A stretch of 64,000 nucleotides of DNA from Stomorhina lunata (GCA_933228675.1 OW121740.1:126615630-126679629), one strand, 5' to 3'; counted from the first letter of the stretch, positions 45,648 to 56,785 are shown. Notes: generated by a model from the letters alone, not told the origin. Numbers and translations: made by a program.

Positions 45648-45730
45648 GTGGGTCTAGCCAGGTATTGAATTTGGGACCTCTAGTATGTTAGGCGGATGAC
45701 TAACCTGCTATACCACGGCGGTTCACTCAT
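45648..45730 (-). repeat. tRNA-like sequence (tRNA pseudogene or SINE head)
   Basis: On the minus strand it reads CCGTGGTATAGCAGGTTAG (box-A-like), later GAGGTCCCAAATTCAATACC (in the T-arm position), with CATCCGCCTAACATAC in the anticodon-arm region. The box B is degraded (TTCAATACC in place of TTCGANNCC) and the acceptor stem does not pair well. I therefore call it a tRNA-derived relic. Confidence 0.5.
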
Positions 45731-46250
45731 AGTTACTATGCCCAATTTAGTTGTTTTAAAGATCATAAAACCAAAAGACGATTTTTTCTGAAATTTGTAC
45801 GCTATGTCAAGATATGTTAGTTTCTGTAAAGAGTTTCCTTATATCACTAACAAAAGTTATTTATTTCTGCTCTCTTGAAGAAAGTCGTGCGTTTTCTAGA
45901 CAGTTAGAGTTACTGAAACAAGCTTTCACATTTTGTTCAGTTTGCAATAGCGATAGACGATTCATACTAATAGCTTTTAATTGAAAAAAGAAAAAATTTC
46001 ACAAAATTAAAAAGTTTTCGAAATATAACTTACAAATGAAAAATACTCAAAAAATAAATCTTGACTAAATTACTTTTTGGTAAAGTTTTTTTTTTTTTTC
46101 AAATTACTAATTTTTAAAAAAGATAAGAAAAATTGAAGTCGTCGAATGAATTTTTTTTGGCTTAAGTTAAAAATTGTTTTCCAGACTCATAACATGGACA
46201 GCCATCACGTCACATTCACTATAATATTAAAGTCCGGCGTGTATATTATA
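45731..46250. other. AT-rich stretch without a recognised gene
   Basis: I see nothing that I can support. Confidence 0.4.
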
Positions 46251-46254
46251 TATA

Positions 46255-46695
46255 AGAAGGGCCAAGGCAATGGACCAACAAGATTTTTAAATGATGAATA
46301 TCCTAATAAGTTTTAAGGTTTATAGTGGAACTAAAAGTTGGAGCTCACAGGTGTCATTACAATAAACCACACCCAGCACAATAGCTCCGCAGAATAGACT
46401 CTATAATCGATCCAACTAGTAAGTTTTCTTCCTCAAATCGTGAAAAAAATAAAAGTAGCCATCAGCGGCGGAGATATGGTATTTTCTATTATGGCACCTG
46501 TGAGCTTCAGTTTTTGACTTCTACTAAGAACTATTAAACGCATAAGGGTATTATGGAATTGACCTTTTTATATATTTTGAAAATCATGTTGGTCCATTGC
46601 TATGGACTTTCCAACATGATAACGCCCCAATACATACTAGCCAAGATCTTCGGTCCGAAACGCACAAGTTCACATCGACCTAGAATTTGAAATTC
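46255..46695 (+). pseudogene. Tc1-like transposase fragment within an inverted repeat
   Basis: At 46,588-46,662 one frame reads GPLLWTFQHDNAPIHTSQDL, the pattern around the second catalytic Asp of Tc1-like transposases (FQQDNAP-HTS). The preceding sequence is matched in inverted orientation at 46,266-46,351: GCAATGGACCAACA and GGAGCTCACAGGTGTCAT have near-complementary partners at 46,590-46,603 and 46,491-46,510. So the locus is two head-to-head partial copies with a loop of roughly 140 bp. No complete frame or end remains. Confidence 0.6.
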
Positions 46696-49410
46696 AATGA
46701 ATATTATTAACCGCAACTTTCTCTTTAAAACTGGAACTGTAATAGCAGTAAAACAAAACTATAGTTATTAGCAAAAAGACCCTTTTAGGACCAAGCCAAC
46801 AGAATTTAAATACTCTCAAAAAAACAATAGTGTATACATGTACGCCATAATTGCATAAAAGAATCTACATAACTGATTTTATATGTGGTCAAAATTTGTA
46901 AAAATTCTACTTCCACAAAGTTGATCAAAAGATCAATTGAAATAGCCTTGTATTTCGTGTTTGAATTTTCTCATTAATAATTGTATAAGTGAAGGTTACG
47001 GTGTTTTAGTAAGTTATTTCTCTTAATATAATTTCGGAGAAAATAGTGTAAAATAAGCATACACTATTTTTATTATTTATTATTGTTATTATTATTTCAC
47101 GTGTAAGTGCACTAAGTACAATTATTTGAATACAATTTCAAAGAAAAAATTATGCATAAAAAGCATAGACTATTTTTACTTTTCACTATTTTTATTACTT
47201 CATATTAAAATAAAATCGAAAACTAATGTATATTGATATACAAAATTGTATAATGATTTTCATCCATATACTAAAACAAATAAAATAACCTAAGTGATAT
47301 CATGATACTTTGAGTCATATCTAAATTAATCGTCTGCTGGTAGAATGATTATTTCACCAAATATGTATTTAAATGACCACAACTTGATAACATCAATTAT
47401 TTTTTTAAATATAACTATTAAATTCTACACTATTGTTTACGATATTATATTAGACGCTTAGTTTAAAAGGATTTTATAAACCGAAACCTAAGCAACCCTG
47501 GAAAAATCATTTGTGCTGAAAATACATATACATAGGCTAATGAATGAATTCCTTTAAGTAAAGGACTCCTACTGCGATTTCAAATAAATCTAAGCAAAAT
47601 AACCCAGTATACAACGAATATTTACTGTCTAAATGCAATTTGCAAAAATTAAACGAAAGAAAAATCTACTTTCCATATAAAAATAAATGTAATAACGAAA
47701 GGGAGAAATTTTCGTAAGCTACAAGGGGATGTTGTAATTGTCTGTCAAGTCATTCAAACCGATTCATATGTATATTTCTCCAGTCACTGGCTGGCTAAAT
47801 CTGTAATGAGTTTAATGTAATGAAACATTAAATAAAACAAAACTCAAGCCAAACACTCGCAATCGTTCACCACTCAAATAAAAAGGAGGTATCAAAGTCA
47901 ATAATAATGAAAATTATGAGGACGATGAGGACTATGATGACTCTGAGGATGGTACTGATGATGATGATGATGCCGATGATGATAATAATAAACACATAGT
48001 TTATTGTACAGATTGTGTAGGCGTTTATCAAACATAGAAACAATAGCAATATCAAAAATTATTAACTCAGGGAAAAAAGGGGGAAAATTCAACAACATTT
48101 GGCTATCATTTCGAAATAAAACAAAAAGAAAGAAAAAGTAGAAATTATGAAAGACCATCATCATTGTATTAGAGTATTTTCCATGATAAGCATGACATGG
48201 CTCGTATTGGCGAGTGTAATGAATTGTAGAACCAAATCTTTTTACTCCTGCTGACTGAGTGGATGACAACAGTCAGTCAACCGACTGGCTCTCGAGCATA
48301 TTAATTGCCAAAAATGAAATTTATTTCATTCATTAATGTTACGGATATGCCATGCAAAATGTCAAGTAATCAACTACATCCTGCACAAGGTCCTTTACTT
48401 TCCCAAAACTGACATTTAATTTCAATATTCATCTCTACAAACATGATATGGCTGTTGTCGTCGTCATCATCATCATCAGCCTTAACATCGTAGTCGTCGC
48501 AGTTTAACTTATAGTAAATTCATGTTGATTTTATTAAAACACATAAATATAGTTTTGATATTGTTGCTACGAGTAGTCGCTTTTTTTTTGTCCAGCTTCA
48601 TTTACTCCCATCAATGTCATGGCGGCTGTATCATGTCACTCATTTAACGAAGTAACTAACTGTGTTTTGTCTTAAGAGCAGGATGAAGTGGGAAACATAA
48701 ATGACAGCAGGAATTTCCGTTGCGGTATATGAAATGTCTAAAATAATAACTTCTTTAAACAATAACTAAAATAAATTAAATTAGTGAATAAAAGGATGTT
48801 TCGCTTGACTTTGGAACTACAAATTTAAGTTAAAGAAAAAATTGCAATACCTATTAACAGAGATAAATGGTTCAGCATTGAACGAATTTTTGTATTAGAA
48901 CTCAGTTGACAGCCCCTATACATCCAATGCATTGAGCTGTAACTGGATTGTGTTTGAAAAAGTTCCGGCACAGACAATACGAAAGATCTTTGGTAAATCA
49001 ATAGGCTTTATACTAGGGAAGTTTCAAACTTAAGCCTTCTTTTTCGTGCATTAAAACAAATACATAGTTGCAAAACTTATACACTGTTGTTTTTAATATT
49101 ACAACAGTGTATAATTTTTTTTTTGCCTTTTTGAGATAATCGAGTTTAAAATTTTTGTGTTATAAGAAATTTGGAAAAAAGTAATATTTCCGAATATAAT
49201 CGATGTTTTTAACTCGTGGTAAATCAAATATTAGGTGAAATAAAAACATCAATAAAATATCATCTGCTAGTAGCCTGATATTGGCAGATGATATATTATT
49301 AATTTGCAAGTGCTTTAATTCCAAATAAATGGAGCTCAAAGTACCATGATGTCACTTAGGCTATTTTATTTATTTCAATATATGTATGTAAAATGACTTA
49401 TGTCGATATA
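46696..49410. other. Mostly unique AT-rich stretch
   Basis: It holds GAT/ATC trinucleotide repeats at about 47,955-47,990 and 48,455-48,477, and two imperfect copies of a roughly 115-bp segment with CATACACTATTTTTATTA near 47,030-47,210. A perfect hairpin lies at 49,077-49,114. Open frames around 47,867-48,269 translate the trinucleotide repeats. No gene is supported. Confidence 0.5.
49077..49114. repeat. Perfect short hairpin
   Basis: TTATACACTGTTGT and its exact reverse complement ACAACAGTGTATAA are separated by 10 bases. Only a T run follows. With no gene nearby, a terminator role cannot be argued. Confidence 0.75.
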
Positions 49411-49627
49411 CAGTGGTATCCCGGTTTAACGAATTATTTATTGTCAGACCCTTTCGTTATATCGAAAAATTCGTTAAGTCCCGAAGTTTTTTTCAATACA
49501 TTTGTATAAATAAAATAATAATAAAAACATTAAAACATCTTACCCCCCCTTCTTCACATCATTCTGCATATAGTAGCCGACGGCTGCAGCAAGAATGTGG
49601 GAAGTGAAGGTAGATTAAAACTGAAAA

Positions 49628-49912
49628 ATGTTTGTTTTTGTTCAGTCGATGATCTACGCTTTTACTTATGGTTTATGAACATAATTCTGAATAGTTGTGT
49701 TTGTAAATATAGTAAAAATGCGAGGTTTTCGATCTGTCTAAATTGGGGATAATCCTCCTGAAGAGATGGCTTAACCAACAATCGAAACGCGTCGAGGACT
49801 TTGGTTTCTCCGCAAACATTTTTTGGCTTTTTATCAATAAATTGGTCTGTTACATTAACAAATAAATGTAACAGAATAGGGATCAAATGCGAATACTCTT
49901 CTTTTTGTAAAA
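49628..49912 (-). repeat. M-related interspersed repeat, second location
   Basis: It is nearly identical to 26,131-26,417, including both edges. The minus strand keeps a 74-codon open frame at 49,886-49,662 with NVCGETK and QEDYPQFRQIENLA, also open in the other copy. The shared edges in two unrelated surroundings show that this is a mobile unit inserted here rather than native Tigger sequence. Its class is unknown. Confidence 0.7.
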
Positions 49913-50241
49913 TAATAATATTTTAATAAAACAAACAAAAATTGTTTATTTCCATTTATAACAAAAGCGAAAAATAAATACTTCAAATCATTAGTACATA
50001 GTGGAGAAAAAACTAATAATTAACTAAAAAAATGTGAAACATATTCTAGTTATTTAAAATAATCCTTTGTATTTGCTCAAAGTGCTTTATTGCATCTGAA
50101 TGTTCAACTTTCATTTCAATTTCTAGATGAAGCTCGTTTTCTTCATTTTCATCACTTTCAGCTCCTCCAGCGCTTATGGGTTGTTAAATTAAACTAAAAA
50201 TTTCGAAACTATTTCTACAAGTTTGTTAAAGATACACACAT

Positions 50242-50469
50242 CGCACTTGTTTAACAAAAGGGTATTAACTCAAATTTTTTTAATTTTCACTTTTTAGAAG
50301 AAATTGATGTGTAGTGGTCTTATCTACCCATTGTAAAAATCTGACATCATTTTCACTATAATTTCGCCAAAAACTACCCCTCTTCTTTATATGAAAGTAG
50401 TAGTAAAATAAAATAGTTTTTTGACTCTACTGAAATTTTGAGTTAATACCCTCTAGTTGATCAAGTGCG
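50242..50469. mobile_element. Small MITE nested in the Tigger element
   Basis: The ends are CGCACTTGTTTAAC and, inverted, CGCACTTGATCAAC; both are followed by an AGGGTATTAACTCAAA segment. The terminal repeat is therefore about 35 bp with few differences. A possible 4-bp duplication ACAT lies on each side (50,238-50,241 and 50,470-50,473). There is no coding sequence in the 228 bp. Confidence 0.7.
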
Positions 50470-50649
50470 ACATGTAGGTTTTCACTTACAACTCCCCATT
50501 TGAGATCATTATGACATTTTCTTCAATCTGTAATAATCTTGACCGCGGAATGTTATCCTCCTCATCAAAATCGTCATTTGTAGGACTGCGCAATCATCGT
50601 GACAGCATCGTATAATGTTAAATTTAGTAAAACTGTCAATACGTTTTTC

Positions 50650-51065
50650 TCATTGGACGGTATTGGACGATATTTTGTAATGCAATTTAACGAGTTTTAT
50701 GGCATTTTGGTCCATAGGTTTTATCAACGTTGTGACATTTGGTGGCATATATAAAACCCAAACTTTATTGTTACACAATTCCTTAATCAAATATTCTGTA
50801 GGAGGGTGACAAGGAGCATTATCCAAAATTAAAACAGCTTTTAGTGGAAGATTCAATAACTTCAGATAAATTTCCACTTAGAATTTAAAAATAAAACCTA
50901 ACTAAAACACTAAGTCTTGATCTTGGTTTAGAGAAAACTTACCTATGGGACAAACGAATTAAAAACCAATTTTTAAAAATTACTGCAGACATCCATGCAT
51001 TTTGAGAATTAGCATACTTTACTGGCAAGGTTTTATTCCGTATTGGCCTATCATCCTAGGTTAAT
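50650..51065 (-). pseudogene. Tigger transposase DDE-domain remnant
   Basis: On the minus strand, LPVKYANSQNAWMSAVIFKNWF (51,052-50,970) is followed after disrupted sequence by a 75-codon frame with LKAVLILDNAPCHPP and WVLYMPPNVTTLIKPMDQ. These are the hallmark DNAP-HP and PPN-T-LIQPMDQ blocks of jerky/Tigger DDE transposases, in which the Asp of LDNAP and that of PMDQ are active-site residues. The first DDE Asp block between them is disrupted by stops. The protein would cut and paste the element in the nucleus, but it cannot be made intact. Confidence 0.85.
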
Positions 51066-51324
51066 TTTTTTCCTTTGAAACTTTTTCCTTTAAAACTTTT
51101 TTTCCTGGAGCATCCTTTTGAGCATCCTGAATGGACCTAAGTTTTCTCAGGAAGAACTTTGCAAATTTAGCATCCCTAGATAAGTTGTGCTGGGCAACTA
51201 AATTGTTCAGTTATTAACGGCCGTGCTAACTCTTTGTTAGAAGAAATATTTCCATAACATTTTTTGAATCGACAGAACCAGCCATGGCTGGCATTAAATT
51301 GTCAACCGTATTTTTTTTTTTGTT

Positions 51325-51470
51325 TAGGCTTTTGCTTTTAATATAGGACAACTAATTGAAAGGTTCGTCAACCTATTATTTTGGAACCAATTAAACAATT
51401 CTGTTTCCGTTCTTGGAAATTCACTTGTTTTTAAGGATTATATTCTTTGATCCGAAATTAGTCTTTTCCA
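51325..51470 (-). pseudogene. Tigger CENP-B-type DNA-binding domain remnant
   Basis: The minus strand encodes ETELFNWFQNNRLTNLSISC followed by PILKAKA, the second helix-turn-helix block of CENP-B-like DNA-binding domains (pattern L--WF---R--G-PISGPIL--KA). The N-terminal psq-type helix-turn-helix is not clearly readable. Stops and shifts separate this from the DDE remnant. Confidence 0.8.
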
Positions 51471-51638
51471 TTTCACTCAAAAGTTTAGATTTTGATTTCA
51501 AAATTGTGCATATTAATGACATTGGCAGATGATATTAATTGGATAAAGCACTTAGAAGCAGGCCCTATTGATAATTGTCAATAATGTTTAATTTTTCTTT
51601 AAGAATAAACGTTTTTGTTTAGGCATTTTGATGTCAAT

Positions 51639-51683
51639 TTAAAATTTTACGTCATTTTTGACAAAAATGACGTAAAATTTTAA
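51639..51683. repeat. Perfect 21-bp inverted repeat with 3-base loop
   Basis: TTAAAATTTTACGTCATTTTT is followed by GAC and then by the exact reverse complement. It includes two inverted TGACG/CGTCA motifs. It lies inside the decayed Tigger element, so it is probably a local inverted duplication or a tiny MITE. Confidence 0.85.
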
Positions 51684-52034
51684 GCAAAAGACAAAACTTT
51701 GTTTTGCAGACAAAAGTAAAAAATTATTTTGTAACGTACAAATTTTAAATTTTTCAAATTTGACGAGTTTTCTTTGTAAGCTAAGAAAATACTGTTCTTA
51801 AATTGTTTTTTTTTTTTTCGTAAAATCGCTCTTTAAATATAGAAAAAATGTATACAAAAACAAAAGAGAAAGGATGCAAATGTTTTACTAATTTTTTGTA
51901 AAAATTCGTTATATCGAGTACATAAAATGGCTGTTTGTTCGTAATATAAGGTACTCAATGGAAAAAATATGACCGTATGTTAAATCGCGAATTCGTTAAA
52001 CTGAGTATACGTTAAACCGGGATACCACTGTACG

Positions 52035-53178
52035 TAATTTTTATACCCACCATCAAAAAGAATGGGGGGGGGGGGGGGGTAAATTGAGATTGTCATTCCG
52101 TTTCTAATTTCCTTAATATTGGCTCAAAAACCAAAATTAATATATATTCTGAATCCTTATAAAATTCTAAGTCGATTGAGCGATGTCCGTCTGTCTGTCT
52201 GTTGAAATCACGATAACTTCTAAATAAAAGGAGCTACGTGACTGAAATTTGGCAATTGAAATTGGGCAAAATCGGTTTACATTTAACCATAGCTCCCGTA
52301 TAACCTCGTCTAGTCTCATCGCTTATTTGCTAATAAATGAAAAATTATAAAATAAATGACAAATTATAATAGGTATTTATAATTTTTACATAAGCACTAG
52401 GCAGCATACGAAATTTCATCGAAATCGGTTCACATTTAACCATAGCTCCCATACAAAACACTTACAGAAACAGCCTAAATTCCACCTGAAATACACTTAA
52501 ATGTCAATAAATGATAAACTAAAATACTTGTGGCCACTAAATTTGGCACGAAAAAGTCGTAGGTGAGTACCAGACAGTGTGTCAAATTTTATTACAATCG
52601 GTCACCATTTGGCCATAGCTCCCATATAAAAAACTTACGGAAACACAAAAACCCAATAAGAAAAAGGGGTTTATGTCCGTCTGTCCGTCAGATAAAAGCG
52701 CGATAGCTCTTTTACAAAAGTATTTTCTATACTTTATAGAAGTTGTGAACTGAAAATGGACGAAATCGGTTCACATTTAGTTAGAGCTCCCATATAACCC
52801 TACCCCGGGAATCACAATTATGCTAAAAAATTGAATACAATTGTAATATCTTTGACAACTAAATTTAAAATAGAGAAGTTCTATTTTTTGTCAGTAAGCC
52901 CAATTTTATAGGAATCGGTCCATATTTGACCATAGCTTTCCTATAAAATGCTACAAACGCCAGTTAAAAGCTATTAAATTATAAACTATGATAGCTATAG
53001 CCACTAAATTTTGCACAAATAACATCCCTTTTTTATTATATCTACAATCAAAAAGATTTGGAGGTACAATCAGTATATTCAAATTGCATCTGAATATACT
53101 GATTTTGGTCCACATTTTGAATTAGCTGCACCCTGGTAGTAAGAATCGGCACAGCCGAATATAACACTCTTACTTGTT
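52035..53178 (-). mobile_element. Interspersed repeat family B, copy B3
   Basis: The 3' end appears on + as TTTTTATACCCACCATCAAA at 52,038. The 5' end is at 53,178 (reverse complement of AACAAGTAAGAGTG), preceded on + by the hairpin remnant TCGGCACAGCCGA. Monomers contain ATTTAACCATAGCTCCC on +. The C tract of the family end is expanded here to 16 G on + at 52,064-52,079. The copy is shorter than B2 through internal loss. No protein is encoded. Confidence 0.85.
52064..52079 (+). repeat. Homopolymer run of 16 G
   Basis: In B2 the matching site has five C on the + strand. Here the tract has grown to 16 G. It is the only long G run in an otherwise AT-rich window. Confidence 0.9.
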
Positions 53179-55493
53179 TTTTTTTTTCTTTCTTTCGTTG
53201 AAAGATAGTGACATTTTTGAAACAAACAGAGTAACAGAGGTCCAAAGTTGAAATTTGAAGAAAAATTTTTATATTTTGCTAGTTTGAAGTTAATTTTTAT
53301 GACCAAGAAATAATTACACTGTGCTAGTTGAAAAAACCAACAAAAGGGAGAGCTAGTAAAGATAATTCGAGGTAAGTTCTAGTTTTCGAGATATAAATAT
53401 AATTGTATGGGTGTGTTTCGTTATTGTATGGGAACACAACTATAATTAGGCAAATTTGTAAAAATCTAAAAAAAGACAATTTTTTTTTTTCAAAAATTAT
53501 CTAATAGTGGTCAAAATTTTTCTGAGTTCATTTAAAAGCAAATAAATATTTTGCTGCTTTTACTTTTTACCAATTATTTTGCAAATAAATTTCGAATAAA
53601 AATGCTCACATTAGAAAAACTTGATATTAAATATCAAATCTTTTCTTATTTTTCTATGAGAAACAAGAATGCTTTAACTGTCAATCATACTCTTATACAT
53701 GGAAGTTACTTAATATAAAAGTATAATAAGCCTTCCGTTTGGTATTTATTAGACAAAAGGACAATTACAGCAAAACCTTGCAAAATTTAGTTTTTCCCTA
53801 ACTTCAAAAACCGAAAAATATTATTTTTAAAAATCTAATGACATCAACAGTTACAAGCAGAACAATAAGAATATTTATAAAGGACCAAGGACCACCGACA
53901 TGGACACAACAACTACCACCAGCATGAATTATAGGAAAAATAGATCAACCGTCAGTTTCATATGCCGCACATTTATGTTTGTATGAAAGCGTGTATTGTC
54001 CTTTCCTCTGTCCATGTTTGAAAGAGTAATTTTAACTTGTATGATTCAATAATAAATGGTTGGTCACATGACCAATTTAATACGGACAATGGGAATGAAT
54101 AGCAACAGCAAAACAAACTTAACAGAAAAAGGGAATGTGTAACATAAAAATCAAAACTATTACCGCAAAATGATGCAAAATCTGCCGACAGACAGACAGA
54201 CAGAGGGAAACCAATTTGAAATTTCAAATAGAAAATACAATAGTTGTGAACAATAATAAATTTCGGTTAAAATAAGCAATTTGAAAGGTTTCCTTTTAAT
54301 TTTTATTAAAACTAGACAACCGAGAAATTTTCCTGATTTCTCTAACAACAACAATAGGCATGTGGTGATTTTTTATTTAATTTTTTGCAAACGACGAAAC
54401 CTCTGCTATTATTTAGAAACCAAAGGCAAGAAGGGAAAATTTTGAAACTTTATTTAAGTTTAATCAATTAATTTCAAGACGTTACAAAGACATTTTAACA
54501 AATCTCACAAATGATAAATATTCCTGGTAGACTTGTTATCCCCTGCCCTCCTTTTATAAAAATTTTCATTTGTAACAAATAAATATTGTACTCATATGCC
54601 CTTTAATTCTGTATCCTTCGATTGTATGTCAAAAAAAATATTGACCACTTGAATAATGTCAACAAGGAACATAAATGAAATTAAATAGCAAACAATTGCA
54701 ACAGGACATGTTGCTTTGGGTGTTGACCGGCCGTTTTGTGTTTGTTCAATCCTTACAAAAAAATCCTTATTACTTTGTTATTGTAGTCGAAGTCTGGAAA
54801 ATATTTTTTGTAGTATTTGTTTGCCCTTATTGTAGTATTTATTTTAGTATTTAAGATTTATTGTTGAAATTTGGGTAATTTATTGTTACAAATATTTGCG
54901 ATTTGTTTTCTTTTGATTTGTTAACAGATCCTTTCAATGTTACTTGATGTCCTGCCTGGTATTTTGTATGGTTTTAAAAAGTTTTTTTTTCATTATAAAT
55001 CGGCTGGTATGGTTTTGATGGATGATAGTTTGGAAGAGTTCTTTGTCCGAGGCGAAAGGAAACTTTATAATTGAAATTAGGGGAAAAATATTATTTAATG
55101 TAATTATGGACTATATGGAAGGCTTCTTCAGTAAGCCATTTAATAAACAGTAATTTTTGTAAGAATGGAATTTGTAATTATTAGTTCTTTATACATTAGA
55201 TATTCACAAGAATAAACATTTTTAATTGCTTTAATTTCTATCCTTCTTAGAATAGATTTTATACCAATGTAAAGAAATTGAACCAATTTTCAATTGAATT
55301 TGAAGATCTGAAGTACATAGTAACTTTTTACTGGTCCAGGAAAAAAAATCCAATTTTGTCTACACAACTTTCAAATTAAGGTTCCTACTGGCCCTGAAGC
55401 CCATTAGGATTCATCCGCTTTGCTGGACGAAACACAAATTTGTTTTGCTATTATTTTATATATAGAAAACTTTTATGACTAAATTTATCAAAA
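53179..55493. other. AT-rich stretch without a recognised gene
   Basis: A short (ACAG)n lies at about 54,186-54,205. Frames near 53,973-54,354 on the minus strand are Phe/Leu/Ser-rich and not recognised. No gene is supported. Confidence 0.5.
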
Positions 55494-56180
55494 AACAAGT
55501 AAGAAAGTGCTATAGTCGGCCAAGGCCGACCATACGTTACACTTCACCACTAAGGTCAAAAGTGTTCTTTTTAATTTATAAAGACAAATATTTTCTAAAT
55601 TTTGCCATCATACAAACATTTTTCAAAACTTATATATTTAAGCTGTTTCCATCATTTGGACTTATATGAGAGCTAGGGTCAAATGTGGACCGATTATCTC
55701 GAAATTTGGCAGTTTTTACAAAAATTATGTATGCAAAAAAAAAAACTTAATATCTTCAGATTTACGAGCGTTTTACTGATTTTTGTCTCATTTAGCGCGT
55801 TTTGACAGAAGAGTTTGTATGAGAGCTATGGTCAAATGTGGACCGATTTTAGCGACATTTGGTACAGTGATTTTCGTTTACGTAAGCAGTATTTGTTTTA
55901 AATTTCATGAAAAATATTAATATTTGTGGCCAAAATATCAATTCCGGGAAGTGGGATCTATGGGAGGTACCAAAAATAATCGACCGATTTTGACGAATTT
56001 AAATAGTCATGGTCCCACTATCAAAGAAATTGTCTATGCCAAATTTCATCAAATTATCTTTAGAATTGCGACCTGTACTTTGATTACATGGTTTACATGG
56101 GGGTCTAGCCAGACGGATGGACCGACATCGCCAAATCGACTCGGAAAGTGATTCTAAGCCTATTGGTATACTAAAAGATT
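55494..56180 (+). mobile_element. Interspersed repeat family A, 3'-truncated copy A6
   Basis: It begins AACAAGTAAGAAAGTGC. The 5' hairpin is GTCGGCC-AA-GGCCGAC, a perfect 7-bp stem, followed by TACACTTCACCACTAAGG. Internal monomers occur near 55,666, 55,819 and 55,960. It stops after TATTGGTATACTAAAAG, so the terminal ACCCTTTCCACC hairpin is missing. Confidence 0.9.
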
Positions 56181-56420
56181 CGGTAAAATTGCAATTAAGA
56201 TCTCCATTACCGGTACTTAAAAATGTACCTGGTTGACCGAGATTTTGTCAGAACTTTATGATAAGCATTTCGAGCAAATTTTTTTTATATAGAGTTTTTA
56301 TATATTTTATCAAGTACTAGCTATACCTCGTGCACGTTGCTGCACCACCAACTGAAATAAATTAAGAGGAAAGACATTTCACAAATATCCAATAAATTTG
56401 AAATCGTTTTATTAAATTTG
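56181..56420. other. AT-rich spacer
   Basis: No feature is seen beyond a slightly GC-richer piece near 56,325-56,350. Confidence 0.4.
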
Positions 56421-56785
56421 TCCGAGCAACACATGATCGAGAGCACAGTTTTCAATTCAATTCATTTTGAATAATTTTGGAAATTGGTCATACCAACTTA
56501 GAAATCTCTGTCGACTTATGTGCAACAACTTTGCTAAACATCATAACATGATCAAATGCACAATTTACAATTAATTTATTTCGAGTTATTTTCAGTGGTG
56601 CCACCTATCGGAAACCTCCGTCGACTTCTGTACAACAACTTTGTTGAAGATCATAGTATGATCAAATGCACAGTTTTTCATTTTGAGTAATGTCCGTGGC
56701 ACCACCTGTCAGAAATTGTTCATACTAACTGAAAAACCTTCTTCGGCTCATGCGCAACAACTTTGCTAAAGAGCATAAAATGATC
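56421..56785 (+). repeat. Tandem repeat of about 110-120 bp, three to four copies
   Basis: CAACAACTTTG recurs at 56,523, 56,633 and 56,755. Each is followed by a CATRAYATGATCAAATG-type segment and a CACAGTTTTC-like stretch. A more degraded copy precedes at about 56,425 (GAGCAACACATGATCGAGAG). Phrases such as GTGGTGCCACCTATCGGAAA and GTCGACTTCTG alternate in the same order. No coding frame is found. Confidence 0.75.

Larger units (their letters stand above)
49411..52030 (-). mobile_element. Tigger/pogo-type DNA transposon, inactive
   Basis: The ends are exact inverted repeats of 21 bp starting CAGTGGTATCCC. TA lies on both sides (49,409-49,410 and 52,031-52,032), the target duplication of the Tc1/mariner-pogo group. 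At 2.6 kb the length is right for a Tigger element. The minus strand carries remnants of a CENP-B-like DNA-binding domain (about 51,430-51,325) and the DDE domain (51,060-50,650). Nested inside are an M-related repeat, a 228-bp MITE and a perfect 21-bp hairpin. A B repeat starts about 5 bp beyond its right end. Confidence 0.9.

Noticed and set aside
45648..45730. A functional tRNA gene
   Set aside because: Box A is plausible but box B and the acceptor stem are degraded; it is kept only as a tRNA-derived relic.
47888..48037. Open + strand frame with a highly acidic Asp/Glu stretch
   Set aside because: It reads GAT/GAC trinucleotide repeats, has no start codon after the upstream stop, and no convincing splice signals.
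54160..54354. Minus-strand frames suggesting a small membrane protein
   Set aside because: Two overlapping frames share the region and the hydrophobicity follows from T-rich sequence; an ACAG microsatellite lies within.
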